This document shows positions 35,605 to 44,327 of a stretch of 64,000 bases of DNA, in pieces. The position numbers and the translations under genes are program-made. Origin of the DNA: Pinibacter aurantiacus (GTDB lineage: Bacteria; Bacteroidota; Bacteroidia; Chitinophagales; Chitinophagaceae). The stretch is from the NCBI RefSeq assembly GCF_019130065.1, contig NZ_JAHSPG010000009.1, positions 1 through 64,000 on the forward strand, given 5' to 3'. Within the stretch, counting starts at the first letter, position 1; each line of letters starts with the position of its first letter. The notes below the pieces were generated by a model that worked only from the letters and a program-made list of their open reading frames with translations, was not told the origin of the DNA and did not search any database.

Positions 35605-35635
35605 AAAAAAGGGAACCACTTTCGCGATTCCCTTT
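35605..35635 (-). terminator. Terminator after typA
   Basis: AAAGGGAA and TTCCCTTT form an 8-base stem. The A-run at 35605-35610 becomes a T-run on the minus strand. It lies 24 bases after the typA stop codon. Confidence 0.7.
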
Positions 35636-35658
35636 CAAAATTTATAACTCAAAACCTA

Positions 35659-37467
35659 TTAAGCTTCTACCTTCATAGATTTTTGTTGTTTTTTTCTTTC
35701 TTCTTCGTCCAAAATGGCTTTACGCATACGGATGAAGTTTGGAGTAACCTCGATACACTCATCGTGTTGGATGTATTCCATGCACTCTTCCAAAGTCATA
35801 AGGCGTTTAGGAGCGATGTTGGTTGCAGCATCACTACCACTTGCACGCATGTTGGTAAGTTTTTTACCTTCATTACTGTTGATCACAAGATCACCAGGTT
35901 TGTTGTTTTCACCAACGATCATGCCTTTGTATACTTCCTCACCTGGATCTACGAAGAAGAAACCTCTGTCTTGTAGTTTATCCAAAGAGTAACCGGTTGT
36001 TGTACCTGCATCTTTAGAGATCAAAACACCGTTGTTACGGCCAGGAATTGGTCCTTTCCATGGTTTGTATTCGCTAAAGCGGTGCGCCATTACAGCTTCA
36101 CCTGTAGTTGCAGTCAGCATTTGCGTACGCAAACCGATCAAACCACGTGAAGGAATATCGAACTCAAGGTGTTGCATTTCACCTTTTGTTTCCATGATCA
36201 ACATTTCACCTTTACGGCGAGTAACCAAGTCAATCACTTTAGAAGCAAACTCTTGTGGAACGTCTACTACCAATGTTTCGTATGGTTCAGATTTTTTGCC
36301 GTCGATGTTTTTAACGATAACCTGAGGTTGACCTACAGTTAACTCGTAGCCTTCACGACGCATTGTTTCGATCAATACACCTAAGTGAAGGATACCGCGA
36401 CCGTAAACAAGGAAGCTATCTCCACTATCTGTATCCATTACTCTCAATGCAAGGTTCTTTTCAGTTTCTTTCATCAAACGATCACGCAAGTGGCGGGATG
36501 TAACGAATTTACCGTCTTTACCAAAGAAAGGAGAGTTATTGATGCTGAACGTCATGTTCATTGTAGGTTCGTCAACGCTGATAACAGGAAGTGCTTCAGG
36601 ATTTTCAAAATCAGCGATTGTATCACCAATGTTGAAATCTTCCAGACCTACTACTGCGCAAAGGTCACCAGACAATACTTCTGTAGTTTTTTTCTTGCCC
36701 ATTCCTTCGAAAACGTACAATTCTCTTACTCTTGATTTTTTGATGCTGCCATCAGCCTGTACAAGAGCAATTGGTTGGTTTTCTTTGATAGAACCGCGGG
36801 TAACTTTACCTACAGCAATACGACCAAGGAATGAAGAGTAGTCAAGAGAAGTGATCTGCAATTGCAGTGTACCTTCTTCTACTCTAGGAGCAGGTACATA
36901 TTTCAAAATACCGTCCAGTAATGGATCGATATTGTCGATTTGAGTCAATGAATCGTTGAACCAGCCATTTTTACCACTACCGTAGTATGTAGGGAAGTTC
37001 AATTGTTCTTCTGTAGCATCAAGGTTGAAGAAAAGTTCGAAAACCGCGTCATGCACCTCATCAGGGCGACAGTTTGGTTTATCTACTTTATTGATAACTA
37101 CGATTGGTTTCAGGTTCAGTTGTAATGCTTTTTGCAACACGAAACGTGTTTGAGGCATTGGGCCTTCGTAAGCATCTACCAGGAGGATTACGCCATCCGC
37201 CATTTTCAACACACGTTCTACCTCACCACCAAAGTCGGCGTGACCAGGAGTATCGATTACGTTAATTTTAACGCCTTTATATGTTACAGCCGCATTTTTA
37301 CTGAAGATAGTGATACCACGTTCCCTTTCCAGGTCATTGCTATCCATTATCAAATCACCTGTTTCCTGGTTTTCACGGAAAACGTGCGTGGTGTGTAAAA
37401 TTTTATCTACCAGGGTTGTTTTACCGTGGTCAACGTGAGCAATAATTGCTATATTTCTGATTTCCAT
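35659..37467 (-). CDS. typA: Translational GTPase TypA/BipA
   Basis: A 602-residue ribosome-binding GTPase involved in stress and cold adaptation and large-subunit assembly. It has G1 AHVDHGKTTL near 9-18, G3 DTPGHADFGG, G4 NKVDKPNC, then the elongation-factor domains II, III and V, and the TypA-specific C-terminus (SRGLIGLRTQMLTATTG, TNMRASGSDAATNIAPKRLMTLEECMEYI). Transcribed from a clear promoter 74 bases upstream. Confidence 0.97.
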   Translation of the reverse strand: MEIRNIAIIAHVDHGKTTLVDKILHTTHVFRENQETGDLIMDSNDLERERGITIFSKNAAVTYKGVKINVIDTPGHADFGGEVERVLKMADGVILLVDAYEGPMPQTRFVLQKALQLNLKPIVVINKVDKPNCRPDEVHDAVFELFFNLDATEEQLNFPTYYGSGKNGWFNDSLTQIDNIDPLLDGILKYVPAPRVEEGTLQLQITSLDYSSFLGRIAVGKVTRGSIKENQPIALVQADGSIKKSRVRELYVFEGMGKKKTTEVLSGDLCAVVGLEDFNIGDTIADFENPEALPVISVDEPTMNMTFSINNSPFFGKDGKFVTSRHLRDRLMKETEKNLALRVMDTDSGDSFLVYGRGILHLGVLIETMRREGYELTVGQPQVIVKNIDGKKSEPYETLVVDVPQEFASKVIDLVTRRKGEMLIMETKGEMQHLEFDIPSRGLIGLRTQMLTATTGEAVMAHRFSEYKPWKGPIPGRNNGVLISKDAGTTTGYSLDKLQDRGFFFVDPGEEVYKGMIVGENNKPGDLVINSNEGKKLTNMRASGSDAATNIAPKRLMTLEECMEYIQHDECIEVTPNFIRMRKAILDEEERKKQQKSMKVEA

Positions 37468-37541
37468 ATTCTTATTTAAGTTACTAAAGAGACTTTAGTT
37501 CAGTTCAACAGGGTATAAATACCCGAAATTTAAACAAGGCG

Positions 37542-37573
37542 CAAAGGTACGAGGATTATATGGGCTAACCAAA
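37542..37573 (-). promoter_or_regulatory. typA promoter, Bacteroidota type
   Basis: On the minus strand TTTG (37570-37573) is followed after 20 bases by TACCTTTG (37542-37549). The leader is 74 bases long. Confidence 0.65.
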
Positions 37574-37762
37574 GAAAGTATAGTGTTTAAGAATAACATA
37601 AAGTAGCCGCAACGGATTTTAAACGGTGGTCAGAAATTGTGCCATGTAATCTTTTAATGAAAATTTTTAATTTGTTATGATAAGTTGCTGAATTGTAATA
37701 AGTTCACTTTGGGAAATTTCGACACCTATGCTTTAATCCTCTCACCTTAATCTTAACTTTAT

Positions 37763-38767
37763 ATGAAAAGATGGATGCTTGTATTGGGTTTAATTCTGCT
37801 TGCTTTGGTAGTAATATATGTTTTGGGGCCTGCGCCATCCAAACCGGAGTATAGTAACAGTCTGCCTGTGGTGCCTTCAAACCCGGACAGTTTGAAAAAT
37901 TATATAGCCAGCCACGAGTCTGAACATAAAGTAAAGCCCGATAATGAAGCAAGGATTATCTGGGCAAATGATTCCCTGAAGAATGTAACCGAATATGCAA
38001 TTGTTTATCTGCATGGATTCTCCGCTTCGCAAGCTGAAGGAGCTCCGACGCACACAGATATTGCGAAGAAATTCGGATGCAATTTGTATCTCTCTCGTCT
38101 CGCAGAACACGGAATTGATACCGCTGAAGCAATGATCAATCTCACGGCAGATGAATATTGGGAGAGTGCCAAGGAAGCATTGGAAATAGGAAAGAGGCTT
38201 GGAAAGAAAGTTATTCTCATGGGCACATCTACAGGAGGTACGCAAGCACTACAATTAGCGGCGGCATTTCCAGACCAAATTGCCGGATTGATCCTGTATT
38301 CTCCAAACATTGCTATTAATGATCCCAATGCGTGGGTGCTAAACAATCACTGGGGTTTGCAGGTGGCCAGGAAAGTTTTGGGAAGCGATTACAGAGTATC
38401 TGATGATACAAGGCCGGTGTACAAACAATACTGGGATTACAAATACCGGTTGGAAGCTGCCGTGGCCCTGCAGGAGATGATTGAAACCACGATGAACAAA
38501 GAAACTTTTGAAAAAGTAAAGCAACCTGTGCTGCTTTTGTACTACTACAAAGATGAACAGCACCAGGACCCTGTTGTAAAGGTTTCTGCGATGAAAGAAA
38601 TGTTTGGTCAATTAGGAACACCTGCAAATCTTAAAAGAGAAAAAGCAATGCCGAACACTGGCAACCACGTAATAGGCTCCTACATAAAATCCGGCGACGT
38701 AGAAGGGGTGAAGAGTGAAACGGAGAGTTTCATGAAGGACATTCTGGGCATGCAGGCAACTAACTAG
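37763..38767 (+). CDS. Membrane-anchored alpha/beta hydrolase
   Basis: A 334-residue protein with an N-terminal signal-anchor (residues 4-21). The alpha/beta-hydrolase core has YLHGFSASQAEG (oxyanion region) and the nucleophile-type motif LMGTSTGGTQAL, GTSTGG being the GxSxG elbow. GNH near the C-terminus (NTGNHVIGS) carries a catalytic His. The substrate is unknown; carboxylesterase/monoglyceride-lipase-like. Divergent from typA. Confidence 0.85.
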   Translation: MKRWMLVLGLILLALVVIYVLGPAPSKPEYSNSLPVVPSNPDSLKNYIASHESEHKVKPDNEARIIWANDSLKNVTEYAIVYLHGFSASQAEGAPTHTDIAKKFGCNLYLSRLAEHGIDTAEAMINLTADEYWESAKEALEIGKRLGKKVILMGTSTGGTQALQLAAAFPDQIAGLILYSPNIAINDPNAWVLNNHWGLQVARKVLGSDYRVSDDTRPVYKQYWDYKYRLEAAVALQEMIETTMNKETFEKVKQPVLLLYYYKDEQHQDPVVKVSAMKEMFGQLGTPANLKREKAMPNTGNHVIGSYIKSGDVEGVKSETESFMKDILGMQATN

Positions 38768-38774
38768 TGCTCTG

Positions 38775-38866
38775 TTTCACGCAAAGGCGCAAAGAGAAAA
38801 CAAAGGACGCAAAGACATGACGATGTTTTTATGTCCTTTGTTTTCTCTTTGCGCCTTTGCGTGAAA
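38775..38866. repeat. Perfect 34-base inverted repeat (CGCAAAGG-word type)
   Basis: 38775-38808 and 38833-38866 are exact reverse complements over 34 bases with a 24-base loop. The arm is made of words of the kind CGCAAAGG, CGCAAAGA and ACAAAGGA. It lies between convergent genes. Confidence 0.9.
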
Positions 38867-38880
38867 ACTTCTGCGTGAAA

Positions 38881-39987
38881 TTAAAACAGCTTCATCTGTT
38901 CTCCGGGCCTTCGGAATTGTGTAGTGTCTAGTTCCCAGCGCTCTGCGTTCAGGCCGTACAGTTTGCCATATTTTTTGTACTGCATGTTCACCATTGTGGC
39001 GATGTGTCCTTCTCCGCGCATGCGCACACCAAAGCGGCTGTCGTTCACTTGTCCATCGTGGCTTTGCTCTATCATGTGCCACACTTTGTCTGCGCGATCC
39101 GGGAAATTTTTGTATAGCCAATCATGAAATAAAAACTTGATCGCCCCATTCAATCGTATAAATGTATAAGCGCTAAACGTTGCGCCATTTTCTGCGGCAG
39201 CTTTCATGATGCGTTGCATTTCGTGCTCGTTCAATCCCGGGATCATCGGTCCAAGCATTACTCCGGCCCTTACGCCCAAATCGCTTAACTCTTTGATTAC
39301 TCTTATTCTTTGTTTGCCCGTTGTTGTTCTTGGCTCCATTGCGCGGCGCAGGTCTTCATCAAATGACGTGATGGAGACGAGGATGGATACTAATTTTTTC
39401 TTTGCCATTTCCTGCAACAGATCTTTATCCCGCAGCATTCCTGCATTCTTCGTGATCATTCCAACGGGCTGGTTGAATTCGTTGCATACCTCCAGCAATT
39501 GACGCGTAATGCCAAACTTTTTCTCAGCGGGTTGGTAACAATCGGTGTTACCACTAATGCTGATGGGCACGCATTCCCATTTGGGATTCATTAAAAATTT
39601 GCGAAGCAGTTCCGGCGCATTTTTTTTAACAATGATCTTGCTTTCAAAATCTAGTCCGGCGCTGTAGCCCCAGTATTCAAAAGAGTTTCGGGCATAACAA
39701 TAAATACATCCATGTTCACAACCCTGGTATGGATTCATGCTGTAAAACATGCCAACATCCGGGCTGTCAACTTTATTTACAATTGATTTTGCTTCTGTAA
39801 TGATGTATTGAGTGGCTACATTTTCGTCGGTCCAATCGTCAATTCCCTCAACGTGCTCGCGAACGCGTTCGTCTTTCTGGAACTTGTTTTTTGTGTTGTA
39901 TTGTGCGCCTCTTCCTTTGTGGTAAGCATTTACATTTTCATTCGGATCCACATAATCGGGGTCCATGTTATCACTATTCATGTTCAC
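38881..39987 (-). CDS. Radical SAM protein, PA0069 family
   Basis: A 368-residue protein with the radical SAM cluster motif Cys90-x3-Cys94-x2-Cys97 in NPYQGCEHGCIYCYAR, matching the SplB-like PA0069 family. The conserved block EPRTTTGKQRIRVIKELSDLG and GVMLGPMIPGLNEHEM follow. The start appears to be GTG at 39987: AAGGAG lies 9 bases before it, better spaced than for the ATG at 39981. It follows the 2H phosphoesterase gene by 24 bases on the same strand. Function unknown. Confidence 0.9.
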   Translation of the reverse strand: MNMNSDNMDPDYVDPNENVNAYHKGRGAQYNTKNKFQKDERVREHVEGIDDWTDENVATQYIITEAKSIVNKVDSPDVGMFYSMNPYQGCEHGCIYCYARNSFEYWGYSAGLDFESKIIVKKNAPELLRKFLMNPKWECVPISISGNTDCYQPAEKKFGITRQLLEVCNEFNQPVGMITKNAGMLRDKDLLQEMAKKKLVSILVSITSFDEDLRRAMEPRTTTGKQRIRVIKELSDLGVRAGVMLGPMIPGLNEHEMQRIMKAAAENGATFSAYTFIRLNGAIKFLFHDWLYKNFPDRADKVWHMIEQSHDGQVNDSRFGVRMRGEGHIATMVNMQYKKYGKLYGLNAERWELDTTQFRRPGEQMKLF

Positions 39988-40011
39988 GGTTTTTCTCTCC
40001 TTCTAATTTTT

Positions 40012-40641
40012 TTATTCGAACAACATACCTTGTCTTGTATTCACCGGAAGATTTTGAAATTCGAATCGATGTAATATCTGGTAAGCTTTTTCTCCAACTG
40101 GTCTTTTCAACAGCAACATGCTATCTGCAATAAAACGTCCGGTAAATTCTCTGTGAGAATATTCGAGCCAGCCTTTCTCAAACTGCCATGGCTGCAGCTT
40201 TCGTGCAATTGTTACATGTGGTTCGTCAATGAAATGCGGCTTGTTATCTTTATCAAGCTTCATCAGTAATTGTGCAGCGGTTTTAATTTCCCTCACCAGG
40301 TTTTTTATCGGCATCTTCGTAGTAACGTTGATAAAAATGGTGTGAGAAGGAAATGACGCATAGTCTTTCAGCTCTACTTTAATAGGATGATAACCCATGG
40401 CAACCGGTTTGATCCTGTTGATAATCCTTTCTTCGATCATGCCCCTTTGTGTAAACTTTGCCAGGGTTATATGCGGCTTGCCTCCCAATGCGCTTGGAGC
40501 TTGATATGTGTTATAAAATTCCTGTTTGATTTTTTTGATCTTGTTTCTTAATTCTTCATGTGGATTCAATACCAGCAAGTATTCGTTCAATGGATAACTG
40601 GGAATTAATGAAACAAGCCTTTTCGTAGTAGTTGAGCTCAT
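40012..40641 (-). CDS. 2H phosphoesterase / 2'-5' RNA ligase-like protein
   Basis: A 209-residue protein with the two HxT/HxS motifs of the 2H superfamily: HITLAKF (His57, Thr59) and HVTIARK (His142, Thr144). Such enzymes open 2',3'-cyclic phosphates or form 2'-5' linkages. It is upstream of, and probably co-transcribed with, the radical SAM gene. No tRNA-splicing partner is near. Confidence 0.9.
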   Translation of the reverse strand: MSSTTTKRLVSLIPSYPLNEYLLVLNPHEELRNKIKKIKQEFYNTYQAPSALGGKPHITLAKFTQRGMIEERIINRIKPVAMGYHPIKVELKDYASFPSHTIFINVTTKMPIKNLVREIKTAAQLLMKLDKDNKPHFIDEPHVTIARKLQPWQFEKGWLEYSHREFTGRFIADSMLLLKRPVGEKAYQILHRFEFQNLPVNTRQGMLFE

Positions 40642-40866
40642 GACAAAATATTTAGTATAAATTTACTAATATATTTAGTAATTCAAAAATATTTGAGAAG
40701 ATTAAATTGCCACAGAGGCACAGAGGACACAGAAAAGAAAAATTTTGGTGAGGCTTTATATGTCGCTAAATGATTGACTGCGGTAGGTGATGAGCAAAAA
40801 AAATCGGGAACCACATTTATGATTCCCGATTAACTATTTGAATTTATGTTGTTGTTCGCTTTACGA
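40642..40866. other. Spacer with a partial ACAGAGG-word run
   Basis: A CCACAGAGGCACAGAGGACA run (40710-40730) matches the word style of the other repeats but no opposite arm is seen. A terminator occupies 40797-40831. No gene. Confidence 0.5.
40797..40831 (-). terminator. Terminator after the cytochrome c gene
   Basis: AATCGGGAA and TTCCCGATT form a perfect 9-base stem. An eight-A run to the left becomes a T-run on the minus strand. Confidence 0.8.
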
Positions 40867-41331
40867 CTACTTCCCTGCAGGCGCCGGCGTAGCTTGAGCA
40901 GGCGGCGGTGGAGGAGGCATTGTAGGTGCGCCTAAAGTTTCTTTAGGATGCGGATTGCCGTGGTGACAAGTTTTGCAGCTTATTGCCATTGCAGTATCCA
41001 ATAAATTAGGGCTACTTGCTTCAAAGAATTTTTTGTTGATCTTCAATGTCATTCTCATCATGTCGCGAGCCTGGTTTTTTTCAGGTTTAGCGTCACTTGC
41101 GAAATCCAGTTTTTTAGGATCGGTGGCAGAAGCTGCGTGGCAGAAATTACATCTAACTCCTAATGCATTGTTAAAACCGCGCATAACCTTTTCGAGGTCG
41201 TCATGGCTGATGTCTTTTGGAAGAACTTTTAAATTGTTCTTTTTTGCTTCGTTGGGAAATGTTGCGGCAATGCTTATTGCAACGGTGCCAGCTAATGCGG
41301 CGATCACAAAAAATTTCTTAGATATCTTCAT
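40867..41331 (-). CDS. Exported c-type cytochrome
   Basis: A 154-residue protein with a signal peptide (hydrophobic 7-23). Two haem-binding CxxCH motifs are present: Cys61-x2-Cys64-His65 (CNFCH) and Cys119-x2-Cys122-His123 (CKTCH). The block LEKVMRGFNNALGVRCNFCHA resembles the photosynthetic-reaction-centre cytochrome c subunit domain, which in Bacteroidota occurs without photosynthesis. The tail is proline/alanine-rich (PPPPPPAQATPAPAGK), possibly an envelope spacer. The ATG at 41331 gives the proper signal peptide; an upstream start 20 residues earlier does not. Its electron partners are unknown. Confidence 0.88.
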   Translation of the reverse strand: MKISKKFFVIAALAGTVAISIAATFPNEAKKNNLKVLPKDISHDDLEKVMRGFNNALGVRCNFCHAASATDPKKLDFASDAKPEKNQARDMMRMTLKINKKFFEASSPNLLDTAMAISCKTCHHGNPHPKETLGAPTMPPPPPPAQATPAPAGK

Positions 41332-41478
41332 AAAATGACGTTGTTTAAACTTTATAGAGATAAAATAAAGGCATTCGCCTGACAAAACCATGACAAAAGA
41401 TTAAAATCTTATGAACGGTAATTGAAAATTATTGAGGAAATTTGCAAAAATCGTTAGCCGTCTAAATATTATATACTC

Positions 41479-42516
41479 ATGTCTACTATCGAAATAGATC
41501 CTAAACCCTTACTCACAGCAAAGGACTTTGCTACTGATCAGGAAGTAAGATGGTGCCCGGGTTGTGGAGATTACTCCATTTTGGCCCAGGTTCAAAAGGT
41601 AATGCCGGGTTTGGGAGTTCCCCGGGAAAATATTGTTATTATATCAGGAATTGGCTGTAGCAGCCGTTTTCCTTACTACATGAACACATATGGCATGCAC
41701 TCGATCCACGGTCGTGCAACTGCTATCGCATCGGGATTGAAAGCAACAAGACCGGAACTAAGTGTTTGGATCGTTACGGGTGACGGTGATAGCCTTAGTA
41801 TTGGCGGAAACCACACTATTCATTTGCTCCGTAGAAATTTTGACGTAAATATTCTTTTGTTCAACAACCAGATTTATGGTTTGACAAAGGGGCAATATTC
41901 ACCTACATCGGAAGAAAGTAAAGTAACCAAGAGTACGCCGTACGGAAGTATCGATCATCCATTCAACCCTCTGGCGCTTGCAATGGGAGCAGATGCTTCT
42001 TTTGTTGCCCGCAGCATGGACCGTGATCCGAAGCATTTGCAGGAAATGCTGGTACGCAGCCACGCCCACAGAGGCGCATCTTTCCTGGAAATCTATCAAA
42101 ACTGTAACATCTTCAATGATGGTGCCTTTGAAATTTTCACAGAAAAATCCAGCAAACCAACAGAGGCGATCTTCCTTCAACAAGGCAAGCCGCTGGTATT
42201 TGGAGCTGAACAAAATAAAGGTATCAAACTAGATGGCTTTAAACCGGTTGTTGTGGAGCTCGGCAATGGCGTAAGTGCCGACGACCTTTGGGTTCACGAC
42301 GAAAAAGATTTTTACAAAGCACAGATACTGGTGCGTATGTTTGATGATCCTCGCATTGAGGGACACTTACCGCGTCCGTTCGGCGTTTTCTACGAGAATG
42401 ACAGAGCTTGTTATGAAGATGTGTTGAACCTCCAGATTGAAGAAGTGATTGCAACGAAAGGCAAAGGAGATCTGGACAAGATGCTGAGGGGAAATGAGGT
42501 GTGGACGATTAGCTAG
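41479..42516 (+). CDS. korB: 2-oxoacid:ferredoxin oxidoreductase beta subunit
   Basis: A 345-residue subunit that binds thiamine diphosphate: GDGDSLSIGGNH begins at 101 and NN (129-130) closes the motif. CPGCG at 26-30 carries cluster-associated cysteines. The family oxidatively decarboxylates 2-oxoglutarate or similar acids with ferredoxin. The alpha subunit usually lies directly upstream; here the neighbour is a minus-strand cytochrome gene and no alpha subunit is in the window. Either the alpha gene is elsewhere or the gene order has been rearranged. Confidence 0.92.
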   Translation: MSTIEIDPKPLLTAKDFATDQEVRWCPGCGDYSILAQVQKVMPGLGVPRENIVIISGIGCSSRFPYYMNTYGMHSIHGRATAIASGLKATRPELSVWIVTGDGDSLSIGGNHTIHLLRRNFDVNILLFNNQIYGLTKGQYSPTSEESKVTKSTPYGSIDHPFNPLALAMGADASFVARSMDRDPKHLQEMLVRSHAHRGASFLEIYQNCNIFNDGAFEIFTEKSSKPTEAIFLQQGKPLVFGAEQNKGIKLDGFKPVVVELGNGVSADDLWVHDEKDFYKAQILVRMFDDPRIEGHLPRPFGVFYENDRACYEDVLNLQIEEVIATKGKGDLDKMLRGNEVWTIS

Positions 42517-42546
42517 GAATTAGAACTTAGGAATTAGGAATTAGAT
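42514..42546. repeat. Single heptamer-word arm (AGGAATT type)
   Basis: Four AGGAATT/AGAACTT words follow the korB stop codon without a matching opposite arm nearby. Confidence 0.7.
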
Positions 42547-42583
42547 GTTATATAGAATGAGGGCGTGAGTTTTACTTGCGCTC

Positions 42584-42878
42584 TTTTTTTATCCAGATTT
42601 GTCAGATTAAGGGATTTTGGGATTGTGCTACTGATAGCCTAACCTTCACTATAGGGATCGAAAATCATTTTTCAATGTCGTTTCCTTAAAAGTATTTAAT
42701 AACATCGTTGCTGTTTAAACGAGGCTTCGACAAGCTCAGCCTGACACTCCGCTTTCGCTGTCAGGCTGAGCTTGTCGAAGCCTTCTGGCTGAGGAAACGG
42801 CATTGAATTTTTTTTGGTTAATGACCATTCAAAGACCCAATCAGCAATCCCCAAATCTGACGAATCCAGATAAAAAAA
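42584..42878. repeat. Three-tier palindromic element of about 295 bases
   Basis: Outer arms: 42584-42625 and 42845-42878 (TTTTTTTATCCAGATTTGTC against its imperfect reverse complement). Middle arms: 42673-42687 and 42792-42805 (CAATGTCGTTTCC with GGAAACGGCATTG). Inner arms: 42722-42746 and 42759-42783, a perfect 25-base stem beginning AGGCTTCGACAAGCTCAGCC, loop 12 bases. The inner hairpin belongs to a motif I recall as widespread in bacterial genomes. No protein gene is seen from 42517 to 43343, which is the longest gene-free stretch. Confidence 0.85.
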
Positions 42879-43343
42879 TAGCCAGCGATTGAAATCGCCG
42901 GCCTGTGCTTACCTCTGAAACCACAAAAAGAAAGAGGTGAGTGTATCTGGTTTATCAATAATAATAATTTGGAATAACCGTAGCCTTACCAATGGTAAAT
43001 CGAAAAATAGTTAACGAGGGAGCCGGGTTATTCGGGGAAAAAGGTCAGATCAAATGTATTTTGGTAAATACAGGAATGGATTCGAATATCTTTATTGCGG
43101 ACAAGGTATTTATCTGTTACGGAAATTGGAGCAGTTGTGCATGGGATTGGAGGTGTTCCGAAATGGAGATTGGATAAAACTGTTTAGCATCACACGGAAC
43201 GACTCAGCTATAAATTGCTAGGCTTTAAAATTAAAGACTGTTTAAATAATATGCAAGATTTTTTACAGTAAAAAAAAGTTCTTTTTTTAACACGAATTGC
43301 ACAATTTGGGTATGCGGGGTAAAAAACCGCACATACCTGTTCG
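42879..43343. other. Gene-free spacer before the cupin gene
   Basis: The 61-codon frame at 42992-43177 is not supported by composition or similarity. An imperfect hairpin near 43307-43340 (GGTATGCGG with CCGCACATACC) may end the minus-strand cupin gene transcript. Nothing else is visible. Confidence 0.5.
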
Positions 43344-44216
43344 TTATGAAGCATTTGCAAATTCAAATGTTTTCTCTTTTTTGTAGTTGTACCACCACTC
43401 CGGTGCGGTTTTTTTCATGAGCGTATCAATGTTTCTCATACCAAAAAGGTTCCAGGCGCCCTTTAATTTCCCCACCACGGAAGATTGTAAAGCCCTAAGG
43501 CTCATAGCAAAACCACTGTCGATGTATTCCATATGGTGCCAGTAACCGGCAGGCATAAAAAGTGTGTCGCCGTGCTCCAGGATCACTTCGTAGCCCCTGG
43601 CTTTTGCCACTTCCGGGAATTTATTGAGGTCGAGTTTGCTTTTTTGGGGATCGAAATAGTTCTCAAAGTTTGCAAAACTCAATACTTCCCATGGTTTGCG
43701 GTAAAGTCTATGCTGTTCTTCAAAAGGAAAAAGAAGTACTCTTTTTCTGCCGGCAAACTGTGTATGCAGGATATGTGAAAGGTCAATGTCAAAGTGCATG
43801 TGTGTAACAGAGCCGGCGCCGCCCACAAACAGCATTGGGAATTTCTTTACAAAGCCCCGCATCAGGTCCTCGGGCCAGTCAAAATCATTCACCAGATCCG
43901 GCGCATGCTGAAATAAATTGAAAAGGAAAATGCGGAGTTCCACCGGACCTTTCTTTACGAGATCAAGATATTGGCCAAATTTCATGTAATCGTCCGCCTT
44001 ATTGATAGGAGTAAAGGCGTCACTTTTTACATTGTTATAAACCCCTACTTCCACTTCTCCCACTGCTTGCGTAAAATAATCCCAGTTCCATTTTTCATAT
44101 GCCGGCCATTGCTTTGCAAGCTGTGTAATCACTATTGGCTTCATTCCATTGTAAAACTCATTCTTAAATTCTTCCGGTGTAATGCTAGCAACTTTAATTA
44201 CAGGTTTCAGTTCCAT
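43344..44216 (-). CDS. Cupin-like JmjC-type (Cupin_8) protein
   Basis: A 290-residue Fe(II)/2-oxoglutarate oxygenase-like protein. The metal triad is visible: His141-x-Asp143 in HMHFDID and His227 in PAGYWHHMEY. The N-terminal Phe/Trp-rich segment WPAYEKWNWDYF is usual for the family. It probably hydroxylates a protein or RNA; the substrate is unknown. Single gene, divergent from the Sua5/YciO gene. Confidence 0.88.
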   Translation of the reverse strand: MELKPVIKVASITPEEFKNEFYNGMKPIVITQLAKQWPAYEKWNWDYFTQAVGEVEVGVYNNVKSDAFTPINKADDYMKFGQYLDLVKKGPVELRIFLFNLFQHAPDLVNDFDWPEDLMRGFVKKFPMLFVGGAGSVTHMHFDIDLSHILHTQFAGRKRVLLFPFEEQHRLYRKPWEVLSFANFENYFDPQKSKLDLNKFPEVAKARGYEVILEHGDTLFMPAGYWHHMEYIDSGFAMSLRALQSSVVGKLKGAWNLFGMRNIDTLMKKTAPEWWYNYKKEKTFEFANAS

Positions 44217-44327
44217 AGCGAGAATTTTTAACTACCTAAATTTAATATTAATTCATTGTTAAGTTTAGAATGTGCAGGTGGTTTTTAAGGATAGGAATGC
44301 AAAAATAAATTTAAGTAATTTAGTGAC

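Noticed and set aside
42992-43177. 61-codon open frame in the large gene-free spacer
   Set aside because: No recognisable domain, start context or neighbour; composition looks like the surrounding spacer.
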